In this document: in pieces, positions 7,772-18,376 of the stretch
How positions within the stretch are numbered: the stretch's first letter is position 1
Layout of the letters: every line of letters starts with the position of its first letter
NCBI RefSeq assembly: GCF_900167525.1
Contig: NZ_FUZQ01000009.1
Location: forward strand, 1-64,000
Reading direction: 5' to 3'
DNA: 64,000 nucleotides
DNA from: Krasilnikoviella flava
GTDB lineage: Bacteria; Actinomycetota; Actinomycetes; Actinomycetales; Cellulomonadaceae
Made by a program: the position numbers and the translations under genes
Notes under the pieces: model-generated
The model's database searches: none
What the model was told of the DNA's origin: nothing
The model's input: only the letters and a program-made list of their open reading frames with translations

Positions 7772-8965
7772 ATGAAAATGATCCTGCGCAAGTCCGAGCG
7801 TGCGCCTGACGCCGGGGACGACGGCACCGACGTGACGGGACCCGCCAGGGTCGGGACGCGGACGAAGGACCTGACCAAGCGCCTGCGCCCCGGTGACGTC
7901 GCCGTCATCGACCACGTCGACATCGACCGGGTCGCGGCCGACGCCCTGGTGGCGGTCGGCCCTGCGGCGGTGCTGAACGCCGCGCGCTCGACGTCGGGCC
8001 GGTACCCGAACGCGGGCCCGGGGATCCTGATCGAGGCGGGCATCACGCTGGTGGACGACCTCGGCCCCGCGGTCATGTCGCTGCCCGAGGGGGCGGCCGT
8101 GCGGATCGACGGCGGTACCGTGCGGGTCGGCGGGACCACCGTGGCCGAGGGCATCCGCCAGAGCCCGGAGACGGTCGCGGCCGACTTGATCGCGGCGCGC
8201 GAGGGCCTGTCGGAGGAGATCGAGAACTTCGCCGAGAACACGATGACCTACCTGCGCCGCGAGCGGGACCTGCTGCTCGACGGCGTCGGCGTCCCGGACG
8301 TGCGGACGCAGTTCGACGGCCGGCACGTGCTGATCGTGGTGCGCGGCTACCACTACCGCGAGGACCTGGCGATGCTGCGGTCCTACATCACGGAGAACCG
8401 GCCGGTGCTGGTCGGCGTGGACGGCGGCGCCGACGCGATCATCGACGCGGGCTGGAAGCCGGACATGATCGTCGGCGACATGGACTCGGTGTCCGACCGT
8501 GCGCTGTCCTCGGGCGCGGAGATCGTGGTGCACGCGTACCGCGACGGCAACGCGCCCGGGCTCGACCGCGTGGAGGCGCTCGGCGTCCAGCCCGTGGTGT
8601 TCCCCGCGACGGGGACCAGCGAGGACATCGCGATGCTGCTCGCCGACGACAAGGGCGCCGAGCTCATCGTCGCGGTGGGGACGCACGCCACCCTGGTCGA
8701 GTTCCTCGACAAGGGCCGGGCGGGCATGGCCAGCACCTTCCTCACGCGGCTGCGGGTCGGCGGCAAGCTCGTCGACGCCAAGGGTGTCTCCCGGCTGTAC
8801 CGCACCCGGATCTCGAACCTGCAGCTCACGCTGTTGTCCCTGGCGGGCGTCGCCGCGGTGGTCGCGGCGCTCTGGTCCACCGCCGCGGGGCAGACGCTCT
8901 TCGGGTTGATCGGTGCCCGGATCGACGACCTCGTCTCCTGGGTGGGTAGCCTCTTCGGCGGGTGA
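7772..8965 (+). CDS. steA: SteA-like cytokinetic ring protein
   Basis: A 397-aa homologue of the actinobacterial SteA family (M. tuberculosis Rv1697 type). It has a large cytosolic part with a thiamin-pyrophosphokinase-like catalytic-domain fold (VGVDGGADAIIDAGWKPD, GDMDSVSDRAL) and one C-terminal membrane segment (~352-375). In Corynebacterium SteA forms a complex with SteB at the division site and affects cell-wall hydrolysis; this role is inferred from family and order. Two close ATG codons (7772, 7778) are possible starts. It precedes steB as expected. Confidence 0.88.
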   Translation: MKMILRKSERAPDAGDDGTDVTGPARVGTRTKDLTKRLRPGDVAVIDHVDIDRVAADALVAVGPAAVLNAARSTSGRYPNAGPGILIEAGITLVDDLGPAVMSLPEGAAVRIDGGTVRVGGTTVAEGIRQSPETVAADLIAAREGLSEEIENFAENTMTYLRRERDLLLDGVGVPDVRTQFDGRHVLIVVRGYHYREDLAMLRSYITENRPVLVGVDGGADAIIDAGWKPDMIVGDMDSVSDRALSSGAEIVVHAYRDGNAPGLDRVEALGVQPVVFPATGTSEDIAMLLADDKGAELIVAVGTHATLVEFLDKGRAGMASTFLTRLRVGGKLVDAKGVSRLYRTRISNLQLTLLSLAGVAAVVAALWSTAAGQTLFGLIGARIDDLVSWVGSLFGG

Positions 8966-9030
8966 CGCCGCTGCGCGCCCCTCCGCCACCACGCCCGACC
9001 CGAACCGACCCGAAGGAACCTCTGCCGACC

Positions 9031-10029
9031 GTGATCGACTTCAGGTACCACCTCGTCTCGCTGATCTCCGTCTTCCTCGCCCTCGCGGTGGGCATCATCC
9101 TGGGTGCCGGCCCGCTGCAGGGCGCGCTCGGGGACCAGCTCACCGAGCAGGTCGACGCGCTGCGCACGGAGCGCAACACCCTGCGGGAGGAGCTCGGCGA
9201 GGCGCAGGCCGCCGCACAGGACCAGCGCCGCTTCATCGAGAGCTCCGGCGACCAGCTCGTCGCCGGGTCGCTCGCAGGAAAGAACGTCGCCGTGGTCGAG
9301 GTGGACGACGTGAGCGACGCGAGCCGTCAGGCCGTCCTGGACGAGCTGGAGGCCGCGGACGGGACCGTCGTCGCGCAGGAGCGCCTCACCGCGTCCTGGA
9401 CCTCCGCGGACGAGCTGACCATGCGGGAGACGGTCGCCGACGGGTTGCGCGAGAAGCTGCCGTCGGACGCCGTCGAGGGCACGATCGACGACGAGTCCGG
9501 CCCGGCGCAGCTGCTGGCCGCGTCGCTCACCGTCGCGCTGACGGACGCGACCGCCGCGCAGTCGAGCACGTTCAGCGACGCCGCGCTCGAGCAGCAGCAC
9601 CTGCTGGAGCAGGTGGGCCTGGTGGAGCAGGTCGCCGAGCCGAGCGCGCCCGCGGACGCGATCCTGCTGCTGTCGGGGGGCGGCACGGTGATCGACGAGG
9701 ACGCGCAGACGCAGGACGCCGATCCGGAGCAGACCGGCATGGGCGCGCTCGCGGCGCTCGCCGGGACGTCCGCCGAGATCGCGGGCACCTCGGTGGTGGC
9801 CGGGCCGACGACGCAGGACGGCGACCTCGTGGCCACGGTCCGCGCCGACGACCAGCTCGCCGAGCTCGTGAGCACGGTCAGCGGGGTGGAGCAGACGACC
9901 GGCCAGATCGTCGTGCCGCTCGCCATCGCCGCCCAGGACGCCGGCGCCGTCGACCAGTACGGCTTCGAGGACGGTGCGTCCGTCCTCCCGCCGGTGGTCG
10001 AGCAGGGCGAGACGCAGGGGAACGGCTGA
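9031..10029 (+). CDS. steB: SteB / MctB family membrane protein (copper transport protein family)
   Basis: A 332-aa protein with an N-terminal membrane helix (residues ~8-28), an immediately following coiled coil (LTEQVDALRTERNTLREEL...), and a large, presumably extracytoplasmic Ala/Glu/Asp-rich domain. This is the architecture of M. tuberculosis Rv1698 (MctB), described as a copper-related outer-envelope protein, and of Corynebacterium SteB, a partner of SteA. Given its position next to steA, the cytokinetic role fits best. GTG 9031 is used because IDFRYHLVSLISVFLALAVG is the conserved family start. Confidence 0.85.
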   Translation: MIDFRYHLVSLISVFLALAVGIILGAGPLQGALGDQLTEQVDALRTERNTLREELGEAQAAAQDQRRFIESSGDQLVAGSLAGKNVAVVEVDDVSDASRQAVLDELEAADGTVVAQERLTASWTSADELTMRETVADGLREKLPSDAVEGTIDDESGPAQLLAASLTVALTDATAAQSSTFSDAALEQQHLLEQVGLVEQVAEPSAPADAILLLSGGGTVIDEDAQTQDADPEQTGMGALAALAGTSAEIAGTSVVAGPTTQDGDLVATVRADDQLAELVSTVSGVEQTTGQIVVPLAIAAQDAGAVDQYGFEDGASVLPPVVEQGETQGNG

Positions 10030-10919
10030 TGCCCGGCCTGGCCGGTGCGGGCGCGCTGCTGCGCGGCGCGGCCGTGGCGGCGGCGGGGACAGCGCTCGCA
10101 CGGCGGGCGCTGGACACCGACCCGCCCGGCGGCGCCGCGCGCTGGACGCGGACCAACCACCGCGGCGAGGCGGTGAGCATGCTCGAGGGACCCGCCGTGG
10201 CTGCCGGGCTCGTCGCCGGGACGCTCGCGGCCGGGGGCGGCCGCCAGGGGGCGGGCACCGCGATCGCGACGGCCGGCGCGGCCGTGTTCGGGCTCGTGGA
10301 CGACCTCGCCGAGGACACCAGCACGCGCGTCAAGGGCCTGCGCGGTCACCTGGGCGCGCTCGCCCAGGGCCGGCTCACGACGGGCGGGCTCAAGGTGCTG
10401 GGCATCGGCGCGACGGCGATGGTCGGGGCGGCGGTCGGGACCCGACGGTCGGGAGGCGCCGCGGGCCACCTGCTGGACGTCGCGGTGAACGGCGCGCTGG
10501 TGGCCGGTACGGCCAACCTCCTCAACCTGCTCGACCTGCGGCCGGGGCGCGCCCTCAAGGCGTCCGCGGCCCTGAGCCTGCCGGTGGCCGGCGGCGCCGC
10601 GGGCGCGGCGACCGGCGTCGTCCTCGGGTCGGCCGTCGTCGCGGCGCCCGGCGACCTCGCCGAGCGCGACATGCTGGGCGACGGCGGCGCGAACGCCCTC
10701 GGCGCCCTGGTGGGGTCGCAGTGGGCGTTCGGCGCCCCGCGCGCCGTCCGGCTCGCCGCGTTGGCGTCCGTCGTCGGGCTGACGTTCGCCTCCGAGCGCG
10801 TGAGCTTCTCGGCCGTCATCGAGCGCACCCCGTGGCTTCGCGGAGTCGACGGGTGGGGTCGGCGCCGGGACGCGGCGGACCCGGGCGCGGTGACCCAGGA
10901 CGCCCCGACGGGGGAGTGA
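10029..10919 (+). CDS. Divergent MraY/WecA-like (PNPT superfamily) membrane protein
   Basis: A 296-aa Ala/Gly-rich multi-span protein. It retains landmarks of polyprenyl-phosphate N-acetylhexosaminyl-1-phosphate transferases: GLVDDLAEDTSTRVKGLRGH (cf. the DD...K.KGL loop), NLLNLLDLRPGRALKA (cf. N..N..DG.DGL) and MLGDGGANALGALVG (cf. GD.GS..LG). It is shorter than MraY, and the GLDG and triple-His features are altered. Its place, overlapping the steB stop (TGATG) and 4 nt before murJ, suggests handling of an undecaprenyl-linked precursor. Catalytic activity is inference; it could be a non-catalytic relative. Confidence 0.7.
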   Translation: MPGLAGAGALLRGAAVAAAGTALARRALDTDPPGGAARWTRTNHRGEAVSMLEGPAVAAGLVAGTLAAGGGRQGAGTAIATAGAAVFGLVDDLAEDTSTRVKGLRGHLGALAQGRLTTGGLKVLGIGATAMVGAAVGTRRSGGAAGHLLDVAVNGALVAGTANLLNLLDLRPGRALKASAALSLPVAGGAAGAATGVVLGSAVVAAPGDLAERDMLGDGGANALGALVGSQWAFGAPRAVRLAALASVVGLTFASERVSFSAVIERTPWLRGVDGWGRRRDAADPGAVTQDAPTGE

Positions 10920-10923
10920 ACCC

Positions 10924-12549
10924 ATGACGTCGCGCCCGGGCGGGCTGCGGGCGGCGACCCAGACGCTCGCCGGCGCCGCCGTCATGATCACCGTCGTGAC
11001 CGTGGCGAGCCGGCTGGTCGGGTTCGCCCGGTCGCTGGTGCTGTCGTGGGCCGTGGGCACCGAGGGGGTCGGCCCGGCGTACAGCGCCGCAAACCTGCTG
11101 CCGAACGTCCTCTTCGAGGTGGCGGCGGGCGGCGCTCTCGCGGGCGCGGTGGTCCCGCTCCTCGCCGGTCCGATCGCTCGGCGCGCGCCCGAGGAGGCGT
11201 CGCGCATCGCGTCCGCGCTGCTCGGCTGGACGCTCGTCGTCCTCGTGCCGCTCGGTGCCCTGCTCGCGCTGCTGGCCGGGCCGATCGCCGGCCTGATCGT
11301 CCGGGAGCACCCCGAGCTGGTCGACGTCACCGCCACGTTCTTGCGGACGTTCGCCCTCCAGGTGCCGCTGTACGGGCTGGCGGTGGTGCTCGGCGGCATC
11401 CTGCAGGCGCACAAGCGGTTCTTCTGGCAGGCCTTCGCGCCGCTGCTGTCGAGCCTGGCCGTCATCGGCGTGTACCTCGCCTTCGTGGCGCTGGCGGACG
11501 GGAACCAGGGCGACGTCGCGGCGCTGTCCACGTCGGCGATCGCCTGGCTCGGCTGGGGCACGACGGCGGGCGTCGCCTTCCTCGCGCTGCCGCTCGTGCT
11601 CCCGGTCCGGCGCACGGGTACCCGGCTGCGCCCCACGCTGCGGTTCCCGGGCGGCGAGGGCACGCGGGCACGCAACCTCGCCCTGGCGGGCATCGGCGCC
11701 CTCGTCGCCCAGCAGCTGTCCGTGCTGGCCGTCATGGGGGCGGCGTTCCAGTTCGGCCCCCAGCAGACCTTCCCCACGTACACGTTCGCCCAGCAGGTGT
11801 ACCTGCTGCCGTACGCCGTGCTGGCGTTCCCGCTCGCCACGAGCGCGTTCCCGCGCCTCGCGGAGCACGTGGCGCACGGGCACCTGGACCGGTTCCGCGG
11901 CCTGCTGGCCACGACCACCCGCACCCTGCTCGTCGTCTCCGGCCTCGGCGTCGGGGCGCTCATCGGTGCGTCGCAGGCTGTGGAGGCCGTGTTCGCCCGG
12001 ATCGCCTCGGGCTCGGTCGCGGGCCTCGGGGACGCCGTCGCGTGGATGGCGCCGGGAATCGTGGGCTTTGCGCTCATCCTGCACCTGTCCCGCGCGCTGT
12101 ACGCGATCGACCGCCAGCGTGTGGCGGTCGTCGTGACCGCGGCGGGCTGGTTGGTCGTGGCCGTGGCGGCGTTCGCGCTGCCCGCCGCGACCGGGGTCCG
12201 GGACCAGGTGGGCGTGCTCGCCCAGCTCGGTCTGGCCACCGCGCTGGGCATGACGGTGGCAGGAGCCGGGCTGCTCGTCGCCGTGGGCCGGTACGCCGGT
12301 CGGGAGGCGCTGCGGGGGATCCCGCGGACCCTGGTCGTGCTCGTGGTGACGACCGCGCTCGGCGCATGGGCCGGATCGCTGCTCTCCGGTGCGCTGCTGC
12401 CGGCGGACGCCGCCATCCTCCCGGCGATCGGCGTCGGGGTGCTCGCCGCCCTGGTCGGGGGCGGCGTCGTCGTGGGCGGGTTCCTGCTCGCCGACCGGTC
12501 CGCGGTGACGGGGATCGTGCGACGTGGGCGCGGCGCCGCCGAGGAGTGA
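10924..12549 (+). CDS. murJ: MurJ-like lipid II flippase (MVF family)
   Basis: A 541-aa polytopic membrane protein of the mouse virulence factor family, with about 14 predicted hydrophobic helices. Conserved starts such as [24 protein letters not shown] and the central [21 protein letters not shown] segment are characteristic. The family flips lipid II across the cytoplasmic membrane for peptidoglycan synthesis. No C-terminal pseudokinase/FN3 extension as in mycobacterial MviN is present, so this may be a second paralogue rather than the essential MurJ. ATG 10924 follows the MraY-like gene by 4 nt. Confidence 0.85.
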   Translation: MTSRPGGLRAATQTLAGAAVMITVVTVASRLVGFARSLVLSWAVGTEGVGPAYSAANLLPNVLFEVAAGGALAGAVVPLLAGPIARRAPEEASRIASALLGWTLVVLVPLGALLALLAGPIAGLIVREHPELVDVTATFLRTFALQVPLYGLAVVLGGILQAHKRFFWQAFAPLLSSLAVIGVYLAFVALADGNQGDVAALSTSAIAWLGWGTTAGVAFLALPLVLPVRRTGTRLRPTLRFPGGEGTRARNLALAGIGALVAQQLSVLAVMGAAFQFGPQQTFPTYTFAQQVYLLPYAVLAFPLATSAFPRLAEHVAHGHLDRFRGLLATTTRTLLVVSGLGVGALIGASQAVEAVFARIASGSVAGLGDAVAWMAPGIVGFALILHLSRALYAIDRQRVAVVVTAAGWLVVAVAAFALPAATGVRDQVGVLAQLGLATALGMTVAGAGLLVAVGRYAGREALRGIPRTLVVLVVTTALGAWAGSLLSGALLPADAAILPAIGVGVLAALVGGGVVVGGFLLADRSAVTGIVRRGRGAAEE

Positions 12550-12593
12550 CGCGACGCACCGCACGGCCCGCGTGCCGCCGCCCCACCCACTGT

Positions 12594-12599
12594 TAGGAT
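12594..12599 (+). promoter_or_regulatory. Candidate leaderless -10 box of pyrG (TAGGAT)
   Basis: TAGGAT ends 8 nt before the pyrG GTG at 12608. Transcription would begin at or within 1-3 nt of the start codon, giving a leaderless mRNA. The -35 region has no clear TTGACA. Confidence 0.55.
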
Positions 12600-12607
12600 G
12601 GAGTTCC

Positions 12608-14292
<1,685 letters not shown>

Positions 14293-14296
<4 letters not shown>

Positions 14297-14949
14297 CGGG
14301 CGTGCCCGGGGCCACAGGCGAGGGCGGCCCGCTCGTCGACGAGGCCGCCCCGCGCCCGGTCGTGCGCAGCGAGGTGCTGCACAGGGGACGGATCGCGGAC
14401 CTGGTGCGCGACGACGTCGACCTCGGTGATGCGGGCACCGTGACCCGCGAGTACGTGGTGCACCCGGGCGCGGTCGCGATCGTCGCCCTCGACGACGCCG
14501 ATCGCGTGCTGCTGCTGCGCCAGTACCGGCACCCGGTGCGCGCGCGGCTGTGGGAGGTGCCGGCCGGTCTGCTCGACGTCGACGGCGAGCCTGCGGTGGA
14601 CGCCGCGGCGCGCGAGCTCGCGGAGGAGGCGGACGTCACGGCGCGGCGGTGGCAGGTGCTGGCGGACTTCGCGTCGTCGCCCGGCAGCAGCGACGAGGCC
14701 GTCCGGGTCTTCCTGGCCCGCGACCTGGGCGAGGTGTCGGCCACGGAGCGCCACACCCGCACGGGCGAGGAGGCCGGCATCGAGGTGCGCTGGGTGCCGC
14801 TGGACGAGGCCGTGGCACGGGTGCTGGACGGCAGCCTGCACAACCCGTCGGCGGTGGTGGGCGTCCTCGCCGCGGCGGCGAGCCGCGCGGGCGGATGGGC
14901 CTCGCTGCGGCCGGCGGACGCGCCCTGGCCGTCCCGGCCGCGGGCCTGA
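14293..14949 (+). CDS. NUDIX hydrolase, ADP-ribose pyrophosphatase type
   Basis: A 218-aa enzyme of the ADP-ribose pyrophosphatase group, hydrolysing ADP-ribose to AMP and ribose 5-phosphate (family knowledge). The Nudix box is [18 protein letters not shown], with the REL.EE core intact; [21 protein letters not shown] precedes it as in ADPRase proteins. The GTG start overlaps the pyrG stop, so the two are co-expressed, as in M. tuberculosis (Rv1699-Rv1700). There the next gene is xerD; here it is a SARP regulator. Confidence 0.92.
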
Positions 14950-14957
14950 GCGGCCGG

Positions 14958-14963
14958 TAGGCT
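14958..14963 (+). promoter_or_regulatory. Candidate leaderless -10 box of the SARP gene (TAGGCT)
   Basis: TAGGCT ends 8 nt before the GTG at 14972, and no Shine-Dalgarno is visible between them. The arrangement matches other likely leaderless starts in this window. Confidence 0.55.
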
Positions 14964-14971
14964 CCACAGGC

Positions 14972-17900
14972 GTGCGTGACGCCCTCGACCTCGCTGCCGG
15001 CGCCGACGACTCCCCGGGGCCGGCGGGGGCACCCGCGGTGCGCGTCCTCGGGCCGGTGCGCGTGGCCGGGCCGGGCGGCGAGCTCCGGCCGCCGCGGGGC
15101 GCGCGTGCCGCGGCACTGGTCGTGCTCCTCGCCCTGGGCGGCCCCCGCGGGGTCTCGTCGACCGCGATCGTCGACCGGCTCTGGCAGGAGTCGCTGCCCG
15201 CCGACCCGCGTGCCGCGCTGCAGAACCTGGTCTCGCGCCTGCGGGCCGTGGCAGGGCGACACGTCGTGCGCGCCACCGAGACCGGCTACGCGCTGGGTGT
15301 CGTCTCCGACCTCGACCTGGTGCGCGAGGGCCTGACGGCGGCCCGCCACGAGCTCGTGTCGGGGGACCCGGGCGCGGCGTCGGCGACCACGGAGCGGATC
15401 CTCGGGCTGTGGGATGGCGCTCCCGGCGGTGACCTCGACGGCGGCGGGTTCGCCGCCGTCGCGCGCGAGCTGGCCGCGGCGGCAGAGCGCTGGCGTGACG
15501 GGCTGCGCGTGGTGCGCCGGGACGCCGCCGAGGCGACGGGGCAGCACGCCGTCGTCGCCGAGATCGCCGTGGCCGACCTCGCCGCGGACCCGACGGACGA
15601 GGACGCGGCCCGCGCGCTCATGGGCGCCCTCGGCGGGCTCGGCCGGCCGGCGGAGGCCCTCCGAGTGTTCACGCGGCTGCGGTCCGTGCTGGTGCGGGAG
15701 CTGGGCAGCGAGCCCGGGCCCGCGACCGTCGCGCTCTACGACGAGCTCGCCGCCGTCGGCGCCCCCGGCCCCGACGGCCACGGGGTGCCCGTCGCGTGGC
15801 CGGGGTCGGACGCCGTCGTCCCCGCCGACGGCGTGCCGGCCGCGGGGACCACCCGCGGCCTGCGGACCTACGCGACGCCGCTGCTCGGGCGCGACGCGGA
15901 CGTCGCCGCGGTACGGGACGCGCTGGACATGGCCCGGCTGGTCACCGTGCTGGGGCCGGGCGGGCTGGGCAAGACCCGGCTCGCGCAGGAGGTCGCCCGC
16001 CGGGCCGCCGCGCGCACGCCGTTCGTGGTCGTCGTCGAGCTGGTGGGCGTGCGCGACGACGACGACGTCGTGCTGGCGCTCGCGGACGCTCTTGGGATCG
16101 TGCCGGGGGCCGGCTCGCTGCGTCTGGCGGAGCGGCTCCAGGCCGGCGACCTGGCGAGCCAGGTCGCGGCCCGGCTGCGCGACGCCGACGCCCTCGTGGT
16201 CCTCGACAACTGCGAGCACGTGGTGGAGGGCGCGGCCCGGTGGGCCGCGACGCTGCTCGACGCGTCCCCGCGGCTGCGGGTGCTCGCCACCAGCCGGACC
16301 CCGCTGCTGCTCGAGGGCGAGGTCGCATACGCGCCGGCGCCGCTGGGCTCCGACCCCGCGGAGGCCGACGGCGGCCCCGCCGTGCGGCTGTTCGTCGAGC
16401 GGGCCCGCGCCGTGCGCCCCGACGCCCTCCTCGATCACCAGGCGGTGGCCCGCCTCTGCGAGCGTCTGGACGGGCTGCCGCTGGCGATCGAGCTGGCGGC
16501 GGCGCGCGTCCGCACCCTGAGCGTCGCGGAGGTGGACGCCAGGCTCGACGAGCGGTTCGCCCTGCTCCGGGTGCGCGACCGCTCTGTCCCGGACCGCCAC
16601 CGCACGCTCGAGGCGGTGCTGGACTGGAGCTGGAACCTGCTCTCGGCCGGCCAGCAGGCGCTGTGGCGGCGCGCCGCCGTCCTCCCGGACGGCTTCTCCG
16701 CGGAGGCGGCGCGGGCGCTGGTGCCGGCCGCGTCCGGGTGGCAGGTGGACGACGACGTCGCCGCGCTCGTGCTGCAGTCGCTGGTGCGGGTCGAGGAGGC
16801 GGACGGGGCGGCCCGGTACCGCATGGTCGAGACCGTGCGGGAGTTCGGGCTGCTGCGGCTCGCCGCCTCCCGGGAGGAGGTGGCGACGGACGACGCCGTG
16901 CTCGGGTGGTCGACGACGGTCGCCCGCCGCTGCGCCTCGCACCTGCTGACGCCCGGGCAGCGCGAGGCGGTGGCCGAGCTCGCCCGCGAGCAGGAGAACC
17001 TCCTGTTCGCGGTGCGCCGCGCGGTGGACCGGGGGCGGCCGGACGCCGTCGTGCACGGCTTCGTCGCGCTGCTCGGCAGCTGGACCTCGCGGGGCGCCGA
17101 GGAGCGCGTCGTCGGCCTCGCGCCCGTCGTGCTCGACTCGCTCGCCGGCTGGCAGGTGCCGGAGGACCACGCGGACGCCACGGCGATCGCCCTCGTGGTG
17201 ATCGCCGGGGCGTCGGTCTTCGGGGCGCCCGAGCGGGCGGCGCGGCCGCTGGCACGCCTGCGACGGCTGCTGCGCACCAGCCGGTCCGTGGGATCGCGCA
17301 CCCGCGACCTGGCCGGCCTGGTCCTGGCCCGGTCGCCGGAGGAGATCGCCGAGGTGCTCGCACGGCTGCAGCGGTCCGACGACGGGTACACGTCGCTGCT
17401 GGCGCACATGTTCGAGGCGCAGCAGCGGGAGAACGACGGCGAGCTGGCGCGCGCGGTGGAGCTCGCCGGGACGGCCCACGAGGTCGCCCGCCGCCTGGAG
17501 GACCCCGCGGCCACCGCCATGACGGCGATGGTGGTGGCCTCCTTCATGACGGAGCAGGGCGACGCCGCCGCGGTCGCGGGCTGGGTCGCCGCGGCGCGGG
17601 ACGGGCTGGTGGCGATCGGCGCCGACGAGATGCAGCGCCAGGTCCAGTGGATCGAGCTCAGTGCGGCGCTGACGCTCGAGGATCTCTCGGCGGCAGAGTC
17701 GACGGTCGCGGGCATGGCCGACGCGCTCGAGGGGAGCCGGGGTGCGCAGGCGACGGAGTCCGTCGCGGTGCTCGAGCTCGGGCGGGGCGAGGTGGCGTGG
17801 CTGCGCGGGGACCGCGACGCGGCGCTGGAGCACTTCTCGCGGTCGGTCGCGACCTTCGGCGCGGGCCAGCCACCGGGGGACGCCGCCCCGTGGTTCCTCA

Positions 17901-18376
17901 TGGCGGCGTCGGCCACGCTGGTGCGGCGGGTCCAGGCGGGCGCGGCGGACGACGGCGGCCTGGTGCAGCGCATCGTCGAGGTGGGGCGCCGGGTGCGGGG
18001 CGCGGGCCGCGGGTTCGTCGACCGGCCGGTGCTCGCGACGTCGTCGGTCGGCGTCGCGTACTGGGCCTGCCTCGGCGACGGGCGCGCCGGGCGACGGGAC
18101 CCCGACCGGGTGGCCGCGGGCGCGGAGCTGCTGGCGCTCGCGGGCCGGCTGGGCGCGCGCCAGGACCTGCCCGCCCTCCGGCTGATCGACCTGCGGGGCT
18201 CCGTGGCCGATTCCCTCGGTGGCACGGACGCGGCCGTGGTGCGGGCGGCCGAGGAGCGGGCCGGCGCGCTGGCCCGCGACGAGCTGGTGCCGCGCGCGGA
18301 AGAGCTCCTGGCCCGCCTCGCGGGCGAGGCGGGCCAGGAGCTCGGGGGTGGTCCCGCTCAGGCCTTCTTCATGTAG
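14972..18376 (+). CDS. SARP-type transcriptional regulator with BTAD, NB-ARC ATPase and TPR-like domains
   Basis: An 1134-aa regulator. Residues ~20-110 form an OmpR-like winged helix (RVLGPVRVAGPGGELRPPRG...), ~110-260 a bacterial transcriptional activation domain, ~310-600 an NB-ARC/AAA-like ATPase with P-loop GPGGLGKT at ~328-335 and LVVLDNCEHV as Walker B, and ~620-1134 helical repeats. There is no C-terminal LuxR helix-turn-helix, so it is not a LAL regulator. Large SARPs are ATP-dependent activators, often of secondary-metabolite or transport genes, binding heptamer direct repeats. The neighbouring drrAB-like promoter contains such a repeat. The 3' end overlaps the convergent permease gene by 19 bp. 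Confidence 0.9.
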   Translation: MRDALDLAAGADDSPGPAGAPAVRVLGPVRVAGPGGELRPPRGARAAALVVLLALGGPRGVSSTAIVDRLWQESLPADPRAALQNLVSRLRAVAGRHVVRATETGYALGVVSDLDLVREGLTAARHELVSGDPGAASATTERILGLWDGAPGGDLDGGGFAAVARELAAAAERWRDGLRVVRRDAAEATGQHAVVAEIAVADLAADPTDEDAARALMGALGGLGRPAEALRVFTRLRSVLVRELGSEPGPATVALYDELAAVGAPGPDGHGVPVAWPGSDAVVPADGVPAAGTTRGLRTYATPLLGRDADVAAVRDALDMARLVTVLGPGGLGKTRLAQEVARRAAARTPFVVVVELVGVRDDDDVVLALADALGIVPGAGSLRLAERLQAGDLASQVAARLRDADALVVLDNCEHVVEGAARWAATLLDASPRLRVLATSRTPLLLEGEVAYAPAPLGSDPAEADGGPAVRLFVERARAVRPDALLDHQAVARLCERLDGLPLAIELAAARVRTLSVAEVDARLDERFALLRVRDRSVPDRHRTLEAVLDWSWNLLSAGQQALWRRAAVLPDGFSAEAARALVPAASGWQVDDDVAALVLQSLVRVEEADGAARYRMVETVREFGLLRLAASREEVATDDAVLGWSTTVARRCASHLLTPGQREAVAELAREQENLLFAVRRAVDRGRPDAVVHGFVALLGSWTSRGAEERVVGLAPVVLDSLAGWQVPEDHADATAIALVVIAGASVFGAPERAARPLARLRRLLRTSRSVGSRTRDLAGLVLARSPEEIAEVLARLQRSDDGYTSLLAHMFEAQQRENDGELARAVELAGTAHEVARRLEDPAATAMTAMVVASFMTEQGDAAAVAGWVAAARDGLVAIGADEMQRQVQWIELSAALTLEDLSAAESTVAGMADALEGSRGAQATESVAVLELGRGEVAWLRGDRDAALEHFSRSVATFGAGQPPGDAAPWFLMAASATLVRRVQAGAADDGGLVQRIVEVGRRVRGAGRGFVDRPVLATSSVGVAYWACLGDGRAGRRDPDRVAAGAELLALAGRLGARQDLPALRLIDLRGSVADSLGGTDAAVVRAAEERAGALARDELVPRAEELLARLAGEAGQELGGGPAQAFFM
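18302..18343. terminator. 20-bp-arm hairpin inside the SARP 3' end, likely terminator of drrAB
   Basis: Left arm 18302-18321 and right arm 18324-18343 are perfectly complementary over 20 bp with only gg between them. The hairpin lies inside the SARP coding sequence, 31 bp before its stop, and 15 bp downstream of the convergent permease stop (18358). It is therefore well placed to end the minus-strand drrAB transcript while also coding the SARP C-terminus. Confidence 0.65.

Noticed and set aside
14972-18376. LAL (LuxR) type regulator
   Set aside because: The C-terminus is helical repeat without a LuxR helix-turn-helix, while the N-terminus has the winged-helix plus BTAD of SARPs.
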